Below, one piece after another: positions 8,966 through 17,109 of a stretch of DNA of 64,000 nt. How positions within the stretch are numbered: the first letter of the stretch is position 1; each line of letters begins with the position of its first letter. The DNA lies in the NCBI GenBank assembly GCA_018433595.1, contig JAHDQY010000010.1, positions 1-64,000 on the forward strand. The letters run 5' to 3'. The notes below the pieces were generated by a model. That model saw nothing but the letters and a program-made list of their open reading frames with translations. It was not told the DNA's origin and made no database searches. Source of the DNA: Synergistales bacterium. GTDB lineage: Bacteria > Synergistota > Synergistia > Synergistales > Aminithiophilaceae. Both the position numbers and the translations under genes were made by a program.

Positions 8966-9805
8966 ATGGAAGCTCTGGAAGCCAAACGGCGCGGATTGGA
9001 GAGATCGCTGAAGGCGATGGATCATGCCGTGGTCCTCTTTTCCGGCGGAGTCGACAGTTCCCTTGTAGCATATCTGGCCCGCCGTGTCATCGGTGAAAGG
9101 GCTGTGGCCGTCACCGTCCTCTCTCCTCTCTCCCCTGCCGACGAGATATGCCGGGCCCGCGATTTCGCCGCCGAGGCCGGAATCGATCACGTCGAACTCG
9201 AGCTGGACGAGATGGCGATCCCCGGGTTTGCCGACAACGGAAGCGACCGCTGCTACCTCTGCCGGAAGGCGCGCCAGGAACGGGTGCGGCGCTGGACCGG
9301 GGAACGGGGGTTTTCGCTCCTTCTGGACGGCATGAACGTCTCCGACCGTGACGACTATCGCCCCGGCATGAGGGCCGCCGACGAGGACGGCGTTCGCCAT
9401 CCCCTCATCGAGGCGGGATTCGCCAAGGCGGAGGTCCGGGAGCTCTCCCGACGTCTCGGTCTCTCCGGATGGGACCGCCCTGCCCAATCCTGCCTGGCGA
9501 CCCGTTTCCCGCCCGGTTTCGGCCTCACCCGGGAGCGCCTGGAGCGTGTCGCCGAAGCCGAGACTTTCCTGAAAGAGCGGGGGGCAGAGGAACTGCGGGT
9601 CCGCCATTTTCCCTGCCGGACGGCCGTCATCGCCGCGCCGCGGCCCGAAGAGATCGTCGCAAGGCGGGAGGAGATCGTCGCGGCGCTGAAGCAGGCCGGT
9701 TTCGCTTTCGTCGCCGTCGATCTGGAAGGGCTTCTTTCGGGAAGTCTCAACAGGCTTCTGCAACTTCGACCAGAGGAAGGAGGAGGAGATCGTGCTTCTT
9801 TTTGA
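8966..9805 (+). CDS. larE: ATP-dependent sacrificial sulfur transferase LarE
   Basis: LarE adenylates the pyridinium carboxylate made by LarB and donates sulfur from its own cysteine, or via an Fe-S cluster, while building the nickel-pincer nucleotide of lactate racemase and related enzymes. The PP-loop SGGVDSS lies at residues 26-32. The sacrificial cysteine is C176 in PAQSCLATR, the same residue number as in the characterised Lactobacillus enzyme. C96 and C99 form an extra CxxC. The length of 279 is typical. Its stop overlaps the larC start by 14 bases. No larB or larA homologue is visible in the window. Confidence 0.93.
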   Translation: MEALEAKRRGLERSLKAMDHAVVLFSGGVDSSLVAYLARRVIGERAVAVTVLSPLSPADEICRARDFAAEAGIDHVELELDEMAIPGFADNGSDRCYLCRKARQERVRRWTGERGFSLLLDGMNVSDRDDYRPGMRAADEDGVRHPLIEAGFAKAEVRELSRRLGLSGWDRPAQSCLATRFPPGFGLTRERLERVAEAETFLKERGAEELRVRHFPCRTAVIAAPRPEEIVARREEIVAALKQAGFAFVAVDLEGLLSGSLNRLLQLRPEEGGGDRASF

Positions 9806-10922
9806 GCCCCATCTCTCCGGTGCCGACGCTGACATGCTCCTCGGCGCTCTTCTCGACCTGGGGGCCGATTTCTCCCGCATCGCTCCCCTTGCGGGTTTCA
9901 GCGGCCCCGGCGTGGAGCGTGTCGAGCTCCGGCCCGAGAAGGTCACCAGCCGGGGCATCGCCGCGACGCGGCTTGCCGTGCGCCTCGAGGAGAGTCCGTC
10001 TCTTTGTTGCCGTCGCGAGATGGAGCTGCTGCTGGAAAAGGCGGGCCTGCTCCTTAGGGCCTCGCCGTCGACGCTTCAGCAGGCCCGGGAGTCCCTCAGG
10101 CTCCTTTTCGAGGCCGAGGCCGCCGTTTCAGGGACGTCGGCCGAGACGGTCCGCCTCCACGAGGCGGCCTCCTCCTTCGATACCGTCGTCGGCCTCCTGG
10201 GGTTCTTCCATCTCCTCGAGGGGCTCGGCGAGACGGAGATCCTCTCCACGGCGATCGCCGTCGGCGGCGGCACCGTCGTCACCGGCCGGGGCCTCGTCGT
10301 CGTCCCCTCGCCTGTCGTCGTCGAGGCCGCCCGGCTCCGCGAGGTTCCCCTCCGGGGCGGCCCCGTCGAAGGCGAGCTGGCGACGGATGTCGCCGTCGCC
10401 CTCCTGGCCGTGGCGGCCCGCTTCGTGGAGAACCTCCCCTCCTTCGTCCCCCTTCGCGTCGGCTACGGCGCCGGAACGAAGGAGCTGCCTCTGGCCAATG
10501 TCGTCCGGGCGACCCGCGTCAAGGGAGGTTCCCTCGAGGAGGCGACCCTCGTCGAGGCCAGCATCGACGACGCCACGGGCGAGGAGATGGCCCGCTTCCT
10601 CGAAGAGCTCCAGGAGCTGACCCTCGAAACCCACCTGGTCCAGGCCCTCGGCAAGAAGGGGCGTCCCCTCTTCCTGATCCGTGCCTTGGCACGTCCCGAC
10701 CAGCTTGAGGGCGTCCGTGCCTATCTTCTGGAGGAGACGCCGACGCTGGGCCTTCGGTCCTGGCCCGTCAGGAAGGATCAGATGGACCGGCGCTTCGAGA
10801 TCCGCACGGCTGTCGTCGACGGCAAGAGCTATCCCCTGAGGGTCAAGATCTCCCGCATCGGCGATGTGGTGAAAGAAAAACCCGAAGACGAGGACGTAAG
10901 GCGCCTTTCTCTGCGGCGGTGA
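9792..10922 (+). CDS. larC: Nickel insertion protein LarC (nickel-pincer cofactor cyclometallase)
   Basis: LarC inserts nickel into the pincer nucleotide in a CTP-dependent reaction. The GTG start at 9792 follows AGGAGGAGAT inside the end of larE. The N-terminus (FEPHLSGADADMLLGALLDLG) corresponds to the family's FDCFSGISGDMxLGALxDLG but lacks the usual Cys and GISGDM wording. The middle holds the His/Asp-rich region near VRLHEAASSFDTVVG, and the C-terminal half is the LarC2-like domain, fused in one frame rather than produced by frameshifting. Length of 376 is slightly short for the family (about 400). Coupled to larE. Confidence 0.88.
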   Translation: MLLFEPHLSGADADMLLGALLDLGADFSRIAPLAGFSGPGVERVELRPEKVTSRGIAATRLAVRLEESPSLCCRREMELLLEKAGLLLRASPSTLQQARESLRLLFEAEAAVSGTSAETVRLHEAASSFDTVVGLLGFFHLLEGLGETEILSTAIAVGGGTVVTGRGLVVVPSPVVVEAARLREVPLRGGPVEGELATDVAVALLAVAARFVENLPSFVPLRVGYGAGTKELPLANVVRATRVKGGSLEEATLVEASIDDATGEEMARFLEELQELTLETHLVQALGKKGRPLFLIRALARPDQLEGVRAYLLEETPTLGLRSWPVRKDQMDRRFEIRTAVVDGKSYPLRVKISRIGDVVKEKPEDEDVRRLSLRR

Positions 10923-10954
10923 CGGGCCGGATTTGTCGGTTTTCCCGAAGGAGT

Positions 10955-11058
10955 CAGTGTGTGGATAATTTTTTTCATGGGCTCGTGAACGTTGTGGATA
11001 TGTGGATAAGAACGTGGATAACTGGTGGATGGCTCTGTGGAGAGCCGTGGATGGAGAA
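10955..11058. other. DnaA-box cluster (candidate replication origin or DnaA-binding locus)
   Basis: Between the convergent larC and nuclease genes lie repeated boxes in one orientation. Two are perfect TGTGGATAA (10960-10968, 11001-11009), which is the complement of the consensus TTATCCACA. One-mismatch boxes are TGTGGATAT (10993-11001) and CGTGGATAA (11013-11021), with weaker ones at 11036-11044 and 11046-11054. A short AT-rich stretch, ATAATTTTTTT, directly follows the first box. The rsmG-parA-parB-parS genes 2-5 kb away are typical origin neighbours. The dnaA gene is not in the window. Confidence 0.7.
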
Positions 11059-11060
11059 AA

Positions 11061-11855
11061 TCAGGGCCCGAGCTTCACGATTTGCCGCGGGTGGGAGAGG
11101 AAGACTTCGACGCCCTGATAGCCGGCCTCCAGCTTACCGATGACCTCCAGATGTTTCCCCGCCCAGTCGCGGGGATCGGGGAAGCGTTCCTCCTGGGATC
11201 GGTGAAAGGCCAGAACAAGGTGTCTCCCCTCGTCTTCGACGACCCAGCGCGTCGCCGTCTCCCGCACCTGGCCCACGTCGACGGTCAGCCGCAGGAAGCG
11301 CCCTCTCAGGAGCGGAAGGAAGGCCCAGGCCTGGGAGGCCGTGAAGGGGCGTCCCCCACCCAGCCCCCAGAGACCGCGGCGATTCCTTTCCGCATCGGCC
11401 AGGGCCTCGTCGATCTTTTCGGCGTGGCGTCCGTTGGGAGGGAGGATGAGAGGCAGGGCGAGGCCGGCCCGGACCAGCTCGGCGGTGACGAGGAACTCGC
11501 CGCCGGCCGCATCAAGCCAGGGATGAGCCAGCAGGCGCCCATAGCGGTCGCGGTCGACGGCATCCCGCTCCAGCCGTATCCGTCGCCCCAGCACCAGATC
11601 GGCGTTGAGGCGGGCCGCCTCGGCCCCGAGCTCTTCGACGCCCTTCATGGGGTGATGCAGCTCCGGCGTATCGACGAGAAGGTAGCGGACGTTTTCGGTC
11701 CGTCCGTCGTCGAAAACGACGGCCACCGTATCTCCGTCGAAGACCTTTTCCACCGTCGCCGTTTCGGCACAGGCCTCAGAAGCCGCCGGAAGGAGCGGAA
11801 AAGAGGCGATCAGGAGCGCTGAAAACAGGCCGATAAGGCGAAGCCGGCGCTTCAG
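11061..11855 (-). CDS. Secreted thermonuclease-family (SNase-like) protein
   Basis: A staphylococcal-nuclease fold is shown by VFDGDTVAV, YLLVDTPEL with a Glu-rich helix, and DRYGRLLA (Asp-Arg-Tyr-Gly-Arg), the catalytic loop segment. A second domain follows. I place the start at CTG 11855: it overlaps the preceding stop as CTGA, lies nine bases after AAGGAG, and adds a clear signal peptide (KRRLRLIGLFSALLIASF then LPAAS). A GTG at 11753 would delete the signal. Substrate and role are unknown; an exported nuclease or a binding-only SNase domain are both possible. Confidence 0.8.
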   Translation of the reverse strand: MKRRLRLIGLFSALLIASFPLLPAASEACAETATVEKVFDGDTVAVVFDDGRTENVRYLLVDTPELHHPMKGVEELGAEAARLNADLVLGRRIRLERDAVDRDRYGRLLAHPWLDAAGGEFLVTAELVRAGLALPLILPPNGRHAEKIDEALADAERNRRGLWGLGGGRPFTASQAWAFLPLLRGRFLRLTVDVGQVRETATRWVVEDEGRHLVLAFHRSQEERFPDPRDWAGKHLEVIGKLEAGYQGVEVFLSHPRQIVKLGP

Positions 11856-12298
11856 CGCCTGGAGCTCCTTTCGGGGCAGAAGCGGGGAAGCTCATCCGGC
11901 GCCAGGGGCATGCGGTAGAAGGTCATCTCCCGGGGAAGGGCGAAGACGATCTCGCAGGTCTCGTGAACGGTGGCTCGGAAGAGGTGGCCGCCCCAGGCCC
12001 GGTGTTCGCTGTCGCCGAAGGTGGCGTGGGCGTGGAAATAAGGATCGCCGTTGGGCTTGCGGCTTACCGTTCCCGAAAGGCCGAGAATCTCCAGGGGGTC
12101 GTCGAAGGTTTTTTTCAGGTAGTCGCCGCCGCCCCCGTTCCAGCCGATCTCGACGTGACGCATCATCCCCGCCGCCGCGACGAGAACGGCCGTCGTCACG
12201 TCTTCGCCGACGAGAAGGGCCTTGACGGCCGGGAAGAAGTCGGTTCCATCGTCAAGGCGGAAGGCCAGGTAATCATCGGTTCTCGCGAGCTTTCTCAT
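11852..12298 (-). CDS. PPC-domain (DUF296) protein
   Basis: A compact 148-residue single-domain protein with the plants-and-prokaryotes-conserved (PPC/DUF296) fold, which forms trimers. The diagnostic segment DPYFHAHATFGDSEHRAWGGHL carries the conserved His residues that bind a metal in bacterial members. Bacterial PPC proteins are annotated as DNA-binding, but their function is not established. ATG at 12298 is chosen, eleven bases after AAAGGAG; a GTG four codons upstream falls inside the ribosome site. Its stop overlaps the CTG start of the nuclease, so both are co-translated. Confidence 0.8.
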   Translation of the reverse strand: MRKLARTDDYLAFRLDDGTDFFPAVKALLVGEDVTTAVLVAAAGMMRHVEIGWNGGGGDYLKKTFDDPLEILGLSGTVSRKPNGDPYFHAHATFGDSEHRAWGGHLFRATVHETCEIVFALPREMTFYRMPLAPDELPRFCPERSSRR

Positions 12299-12328
12299 TT
12301 GAGAGAACACTCCTTTCGTGGGGGGAGA

Positions 12329-13066
12329 TCATTCGATCCGTCGCAGCTGCCACTCCAGGTCCGGCGATTCCCAGAGCCCTCCGCCGGCGCCGAGGAAGAG
12401 GGCGACGGCACGGGGCTCCCCGACGATGGAGGGTGACAGCAGATGGGTGATTCCCAGCTCCCGGTAGAGGCGGGGCGTCCAGGGCAGTCCGGGGCCGACG
12501 AGGACGGTCCCCTCGCTGCGGCGGAAGTGAGGGGCCAGGGAGAGGATCCGCCGGTCTCGAAGCGCGTCGGAGGAGATGAAGACCCAGGGGGCGCCCTGGA
12601 GGAGATGATTTTCCGTCCAGGAGGGGTAGACGTCCGGCGCCTTGCGGAAATCGTCGAAGATGGACAGCTCCCAGCGCCAGCTGCGGAAAAGAAGGGTCAG
12701 ATCGGGGTCGTAGCCGACGACGGAGGCGCGGCCCTCTCTTGCGAGGGAGCGCAGCGCTTCTGCCGGAAGTCCCGGCGGGGGCGGCAGGAGCGCCTCCGCC
12801 GCGGCTCCGGCGAGGGCGAATTCCTGGGGATAGGGAGAGACGAGAAGCCGCGCCAGCCCGTGGGCCGAGGCGGCGAGAAGATCCGCGGCAGGGTCTCTGG
12901 AGCTTCTTCGGGAAGCCTCTTCCGCCAGAAAGACCCGGGCCAGGCCCGCCCGGCCGTCGTCAAGCAGGACAGCCGCTCCGCGCCATCCCAGAAGGAGCGT
13001 TTCGACGGCGCCGTCGCTCTCGCGCTCCACTTCCTCCACAAGGGCCTCGAAAAGGCGCAACGTCAA
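12329..13066 (-). CDS. DUF364-like (putative heavy-metal chelation domain) protein
   Basis: The 245-residue protein resembles the DUF364/enolase-N-like plus Rossmann-like family. There is an N-terminal region with LLDDGRAGLA, a central ASVVGYDPDL and a C-terminal LVGPGLPWTPRLYRELGITHLL segment where these proteins bind a ligand. Family members occur near metal or cofactor genes and have no proven activity. The start is one of two TTG codons (13066 or 13060); the second has better spacing from the AGGGGGG ribosome site. It leads the leftward trio and diverges from rsmG. Confidence 0.55.
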   Translation of the reverse strand: MTLRLFEALVEEVERESDGAVETLLLGWRGAAVLLDDGRAGLARVFLAEEASRRSSRDPAADLLAASAHGLARLLVSPYPQEFALAGAAAEALLPPPPGLPAEALRSLAREGRASVVGYDPDLTLLFRSWRWELSIFDDFRKAPDVYPSWTENHLLQGAPWVFISSDALRDRRILSLAPHFRRSEGTVLVGPGLPWTPRLYRELGITHLLSPSIVGEPRAVALFLGAGGGLWESPDLEWQLRRIE

Positions 13067-13141
13067 CCCCCCTTTCTCTGGTACGATAAGGATGACACCA
13101 TTTTAGCCCAATCTTCACGGCTGCCGCCAAGGAGGTTCACG

Positions 13142-13849
13142 ATGGATTGCTCCGACAGGACTCCCGATCCGCGCCTTTCTCCGCCCTCGACGGAGGTCGT
13201 CGCTCCCTTCGAAGCCGCTCTTCGGCGCTTCGCGGAGCTTCTGGCGGAGGCCAACGCCCGGGCGCGCCTCACCGGTCCCGGCGATGCGGAGACCCTCTGG
13301 AGGGAGCACATTCTCGACGCCCTCACGGCGCTGTCTCTTCTGCCCGAAAGGGGGTCCGTCGTCGATGTCGGCACCGGCGGCGGTCTGCCGGGCCTCGTCT
13401 GGGCCCTGGCGCGTCCGGAGCTGGAGGTGACCCTCGTCGACAGCGTCGCCAAGAAGTGCCGGGCCCTCGAAGCGATCGTCGCCTCGCTTTCCCCGGCCAA
13501 GGCCCGTGTCCTCTGCTGCCGTTCCGAAGAGCTGGCTTGCCGGGAGCGTGAAACCTTCTCCGTCGCTACGGCTCGGGCCGTCGCTTCGGCCGACGTCGTG
13601 GCCGAACTCCTCTCCCCTCTCGTCTTGCCGGGAGGGAGCCTTCTGGCTTTCAAGGGGCCCCAGGTCCTCGGAGAACTGGAGCTCTGCCGGGGGCGCTGGG
13701 GCGATCTGGGCCTCGGCGATCCCGAGCTTTTCGGCTACAGCCTTGCGGGCAGAGATCTTTATGTCGTGCGATGGATCAAGGAGTCCCCCTGTCCCGCCCG
13801 CTTTCCGCGGCGGGCCGGCATGGCCGGGAAAAGAGCATGGTGGAGGTGA
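13142..13849 (+). CDS. rsmG: 16S rRNA (guanine-527-N7)-methyltransferase RsmG
   Basis: RsmG (GidB) methylates G527 of 16S rRNA using S-adenosylmethionine. The SAM site VVDVGTGGGLPGLVWAL is near residues 76-92 and LVDSVAKKCRALE follows; the LxFKGP-type segment (LLAFKGPQ) lies near residue 180. An AAGGAGG six bases before ATG 13142 fixes the start even though the frame is open far upstream. The C-terminal 20 residues are basic and beyond the usual end. It sits just ahead of parA-parB, the common origin-proximal order. Confidence 0.93.
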   Translation: MDCSDRTPDPRLSPPSTEVVAPFEAALRRFAELLAEANARARLTGPGDAETLWREHILDALTALSLLPERGSVVDVGTGGGLPGLVWALARPELEVTLVDSVAKKCRALEAIVASLSPAKARVLCCRSEELACRERETFSVATARAVASADVVAELLSPLVLPGGSLLAFKGPQVLGELELCRGRWGDLGLGDPELFGYSLAGRDLYVVRWIKESPCPARFPRRAGMAGKRAWWR

Positions 13850-13853
13850 AGGA

Positions 13854-14621
13854 ATGAAAATTGTCGCCGTGGCCAACCAGAAAGGCGGCGTCGGCAAGAC
13901 GACCTGCTGCATCAACCTCGCCGCCGAACTGGGGAGGGCCGGTCATCGCGTCATCCTGGCCGATCTCGACCCTCAGGGGAACAGCACCAGCGGTCTGGGC
14001 ATCGACAGAGGTGCCGTCGGCAGGAGCGTTTACGACCTCCTCCTCGGGGAGGCTCCCATCGCTGACGTCCTGCTGGAGACGGCATGGCCGGGAGTCAGCC
14101 TCCTTCCGGCGACGCTTGATCTCGCCGGGGCGGAAGTGGAGCTTGCCGGGGCGATGAGCCGGGAGACGCGGCTGCGGCGAGGCTTCGAGGGTATCGATGA
14201 CCGAGCCGACATCATCCTCATCGACTGCCCTCCTTCGCTGGGGCTGCTCACGCTCAACGCCTTCGTGGCCGCTTCGAAGCTTCTTGTGCCGATCCAGTGC
14301 GAGTACTTCGCCCTTGAGGGAGTCGGTCAGCTCATGAGGACGCTTGAGCTGGTCCAGAACTATCTCAACGCCGACCTGGAGCTGGCCGGCATCGTGCTGA
14401 CCATGCAGGATCAGCGGACGCGCCTCTCCAGGGAGGTGGGCGACGAGGTGCGCCGCCAGTTCGGCTCCCTCGTCTTCGAGACGGCCATCCCCCGCAACGT
14501 CCGTCTCTCCGAGGCTCCGAGCTACGGCAAGCCCATCGCCTACTACGATGCCTCCTGCCCCGGAGCCGCCGCCTTTTCCGGACTGGCCCAGGAGGTGAAA
14601 CAGCGATGGCTAAGGCCTTAG
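13854..14621 (+). CDS. parA: Chromosome partitioning ATPase ParA (Soj)
   Basis: A deviant Walker-type ATPase that binds DNA in its ATP dimer and moves ParB-parS complexes. The Walker A KGGVGKTT is at residues 10-17, LADLDPQGN near 38 is the A' box and ILIDCPPSLGLLT near 117 the B box. It is 255 residues, typical of chromosomal Soj without an N-terminal repressor domain. The ATG at 13854 follows GGAGGTGAAGG; longer readings upstream only overlap rsmG. It overlaps parB by 16 bases. Confidence 0.96.
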   Translation: MKIVAVANQKGGVGKTTCCINLAAELGRAGHRVILADLDPQGNSTSGLGIDRGAVGRSVYDLLLGEAPIADVLLETAWPGVSLLPATLDLAGAEVELAGAMSRETRLRRGFEGIDDRADIILIDCPPSLGLLTLNAFVAASKLLVPIQCEYFALEGVGQLMRTLELVQNYLNADLELAGIVLTMQDQRTRLSREVGDEVRRQFGSLVFETAIPRNVRLSEAPSYGKPIAYYDASCPGAAAFSGLAQEVKQRWLRP

Positions 14622-15487
14622 GCCGGGGGCTGGGAGCCCTCCTGCCGGGAGCCTCGCCGAGGCCGTCGGCGCCTCCCCCTGTCGTCGAACTTCCCCTGTC
14701 GTCGCTTCGGCCCAACCCTCGCCAGCCTCGGCGGGAGATCTCCCGGGAAGGGCTTGAAAGCCTGGCCCTCTCTCTCGGCAGCCACGGCGTCATCGAGCCG
14801 ATCATCGTTCGCCCCACCGCCGACGGCCATGAAATCGTCGCCGGAGAGAGGCGGTGGCAGGCGGCGAAACTGGCCGGTCTGGAGAGCGTGCCCGTTCGTG
14901 TCCTCGATCTCGATGACGCCCAGATCCTGGAAGTGGCCCTCGTCGAGAACCTTCAGAGAGAGGACCTCTCCCCCCTTGAGATTGCGGGGGCTCTCCAGTC
15001 GCTGCTGGAGACGACGGGAATCACCCAGGACGAGGCGGCAGGCCGTCTCGGATGGAGCCGGACGACGGTGACCAACAAGCTTCGCCTCCTCCAGCTTCCG
15101 CCGGAAATTCAGGGTCTGCTTGCCGGAGGAGAGTTGACGGAGGGGCATTGTCGGGCTCTCCTCGGTCTCGATGACGATCGGGCCCGCATCCTGATGGCCG
15201 AACGGTGTCGGGACGAGGGGTGGTCGGTGCGGGAGCTGGAGCGGGCCGTTCAGGGAGCGGGCCGTCGGAGACCTCGAAGGGCGAAGGACTTCCTTCAGGA
15301 AGTCCACCCCGAGGCGGCACGCCTCAGGGAGCGTTACGGCATCGCGGTGAGCCTCTCCCGTCGGGGTGAGAAACGCTCGATTCGCATCAGCGGCCTCGCC
15401 GAGGAGGAGCTTCAGGCGATCCTGGACCTTCTCGACAGCCAAGGAGAGCGGTTATTTCCCGGGAAATATAAATTGCTTAAAAAATGA
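14606..15487 (+). CDS. parB: Chromosome partitioning protein ParB (Spo0J)
   Basis: ParB is a CTP-dependent clamp that loads at parS and spreads on DNA. The CTP-binding ParB/Srx region shows PNPRQPRR near residue 36, the GERRWQA motif near 75 and VENLQREDLSP near 110. The helix-turn-helix reads TQDEAAGRLGWSRTTVTNKLRLL near 145. A C-terminal dimerisation segment ends the 293-residue protein. Two near-perfect parS sites lie 220 and 410 bases downstream. The stop overlaps the next small gene as ATGA. Confidence 0.96.
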   Translation: MAKALGRGLGALLPGASPRPSAPPPVVELPLSSLRPNPRQPRREISREGLESLALSLGSHGVIEPIIVRPTADGHEIVAGERRWQAAKLAGLESVPVRVLDLDDAQILEVALVENLQREDLSPLEIAGALQSLLETTGITQDEAAGRLGWSRTTVTNKLRLLQLPPEIQGLLAGGELTEGHCRALLGLDDDRARILMAERCRDEGWSVRELERAVQGAGRRRPRRAKDFLQEVHPEAARLRERYGIAVSLSRRGEKRSIRISGLAEEELQAILDLLDSQGERLFPGKYKLLKK

Positions 15488-15702
15488 AAAAACAATTAGA
15501 AGATCTTCTCTCTTTCGGTCGTATCGTCGGTGCAGCCCTTGTCGTCATGGGCTTCGTTCTTCTTGCAGTCTTTCTGGGCAACAAGGCCCGAGACGCAGGT
15601 TATCCCTCGGCCGTCGTCTTCCTGATCTACCTCCTGGGGGCTTTTTTCGCCCTCTGGCAGGGTTGGCTCTCCCTTAAGGTCTTCTGGAAGAAAGAGCCTT
15701 GA
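15484..15702 (+). CDS. Small two-helix membrane protein, unknown function
   Basis: A 72-residue protein whose ATG overlaps the parB stop (ATGA), so it is co-translated. Two hydrophobic helices, roughly residues 14-32 and 43-62, are separated by a charged loop (NKARDAG) and followed by a basic tail. Length and layout recall AtpI/AtpZ-type small membrane proteins, but no diagnostic motif is present and no ATP synthase genes follow. Function is not known. Confidence 0.7.
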   Translation: MKKQLEDLLSFGRIVGAALVVMGFVLLAVFLGNKARDAGYPSAVVFLIYLLGAFFALWQGWLSLKVFWKKEP

Positions 15703-15709
15703 ACGCCGA

Positions 15710-15725
15710 TGTTTCACGTGAAACT
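15710..15725. other. parS centromere site 1
   Basis: TGTTTCACGTGAAACT matches the 16-base ParB target TGTTTCACGTGAAACA at 15 positions. It lies just after the small membrane gene, about 220 bases past parB, and should nucleate ParB loading. Confidence 0.93.
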
Positions 15726-15895
15726 TCGGCGCCGGGCTGAGCGCCTCTCCTTCGGCCCCGGCCTTCCTTCTTCGTGCCTGGCCGCCGGCGGCGCCCGCAA
15801 AAACTCTCTGCCGGAAATCCTCTTTCGCTTCTGTGATGCCCAATCCTCCCCTTCTTTTGCTACGATAAGATGATTCCGCTTTTCGAAGGCCGTCA

Positions 15896-15911
15896 TGTTT
15901 CACGTGAAACC
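15896..15911. other. parS centromere site 2
   Basis: TGTTTCACGTGAAACC matches the ParB target at 15 of 16 positions. It is 186 bases from the first site and lies 30 bases before the HIT gene start, within its 5' leader. Confidence 0.93.
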
Positions 15912-15941
15912 CTGCGGCCCGATTTTCAGGAGGTGATCGGT

Positions 15942-16427
15942 GTGGAAACGCTCTTCGCGCCTTGGCGAATGGCCTACATTGCGACTCCCAAAGACCATCA
16001 GGGCTGCATCTTTTGTGACTTTCCCAAGGAAAACAACGATCAGGAGAGGCTCATTCTGGCGCGAGGGGAACACTGCTTTGTCATTCTTAACGCCTTTCCC
16101 TACAATCCCGGCCATCTCATGGTCGTCCCCTACCGTCACACCTGCTCCTACGGTTCGCTCACGGCCCTTGAGGTGGCGGAGATGCACGCCCTTTCATCGA
16201 AGGCCGTCGCCGTCATGGAAAGGACGACGGCGCCCCAGGGGTTCAACATGGGCATCAATCTCGGCAAGGTCGCCGGTGCCGGAGTGGATGGCCATCTTCA
16301 TCTGCACGTGGTCCCGCGCTGGAACGGAGATGCCAACTTCATGCCGGTCCTCGGCTCGACGCGGGTTCTCCCCGAAGGGCTTGCCGAAACCTACCGCTGG
16401 ATGAAAGAGGCCTGGGAACTTGAGTGA
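15942..16427 (+). CDS. HIT-family nucleotide hydrolase/transferase
   Basis: Histidine-triad protein with the motif HLHLHVVPRW near residues 117-126. The second His of the triad forms the nucleotidyl intermediate in this family. The N-terminal FAPWRMAYI and CIFCDF (CxxC pair, zinc-type) are typical of bacterial HIT proteins related to AP4A phosphorylase/hydrolase. GTG at 15942, seven bases after AGGAGG, is the preferred start; earlier in-frame ATG 15870 would place parS 2 inside the gene. Its end overlaps the YigZ start by eight bases. Confidence 0.88.
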   Translation: METLFAPWRMAYIATPKDHQGCIFCDFPKENNDQERLILARGEHCFVILNAFPYNPGHLMVVPYRHTCSYGSLTALEVAEMHALSSKAVAVMERTTAPQGFNMGINLGKVAGAGVDGHLHLHVVPRWNGDANFMPVLGSTRVLPEGLAETYRWMKEAWELE

Positions 16428-17076
16428 TCGCGATGACGTCTACGTCGAGCCTCTCCGGGAGGGGGCGGCGGAGCTCCAGGTCAGACGATCCCGATTTCTG
16501 GCCCAGGTCCGTGTCATTCCCGATGAGGAGGCTTCCCGTGAGGCGCTGAAGGAAATCTCCAGATCCATGGCCGACGCCAATCATCACTGCTGGGCCCATC
16601 GTCTCGGAGCTCCGATATTCCGCGAATACTACTCCGATGCCGGGGAGCCTTCGGGATCGGCCGGCAAGCCGATCCTGGGAGCCATCCAGCGGGCCGGCGT
16701 GACAAATGCCCTGGTCGTCGTCACGCGTTATTTCGGCGGCATCAAACTGGGTGTCCGGGGGCTCATCGAGGCCTACGGCGCCGTCGCGACGGCGGCCCTG
16801 GAGGCTTCGGGCAGAGCGGAGCGTCACGTGTCGAGCCCGTTGCTGGTGGAGATTCCCTACGAGGCCCAGGGCGTGATCGTCCATCAGCTTCCGGAGATCG
16901 GCGTCGACGGGGAGGCCGTCCGTTTCAGCTACGGCGAGAGGGTGACCTTGGAGATGGATGTTCCCCTCTCCCGCAGCGCCGAGGCGGAGGCCTTCTTCGA
17001 GGGCTACCGCCATCGTGGTTCCGTTTTCCGTTGGGAGTGGCTCAAGGAAGTGCAACGGGTTCAGCGAGAGAGTTGA
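16420..17076 (+). CDS. YigZ/IMPACT-family protein
   Basis: Member of the UPF0029/YigZ family, related to eukaryotic IMPACT. The diagnostic YYSDAGEPSGSAGKPIL near residues 68-84 and VVTRYFGGIKLGVRGL near 101-116 are intact, with a C-terminal DUF1949 domain. The biochemical role is not firmly established; a ribosome- or translation-linked function has been proposed for the family. Translation starts at TTG 16420, overlapping the HIT gene. At 218 residues it has normal size. Confidence 0.88.
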   Translation: MSDRDDVYVEPLREGAAELQVRRSRFLAQVRVIPDEEASREALKEISRSMADANHHCWAHRLGAPIFREYYSDAGEPSGSAGKPILGAIQRAGVTNALVVVTRYFGGIKLGVRGLIEAYGAVATAALEASGRAERHVSSPLLVEIPYEAQGVIVHQLPEIGVDGEAVRFSYGERVTLEMDVPLSRSAEAEAFFEGYRHRGSVFRWEWLKEVQRVQRES

Positions 17077-17109
17077 AGAGAGATCGACGCTTTTGAGGAG
17101 GCGGTATTC

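Noticed and set aside
12443-13141. Open frame extending rsmG by 233 codons upstream
   Set aside because: The extension is antisense to the DUF364-like gene; AAGGAGG and family length place the start at 13142.
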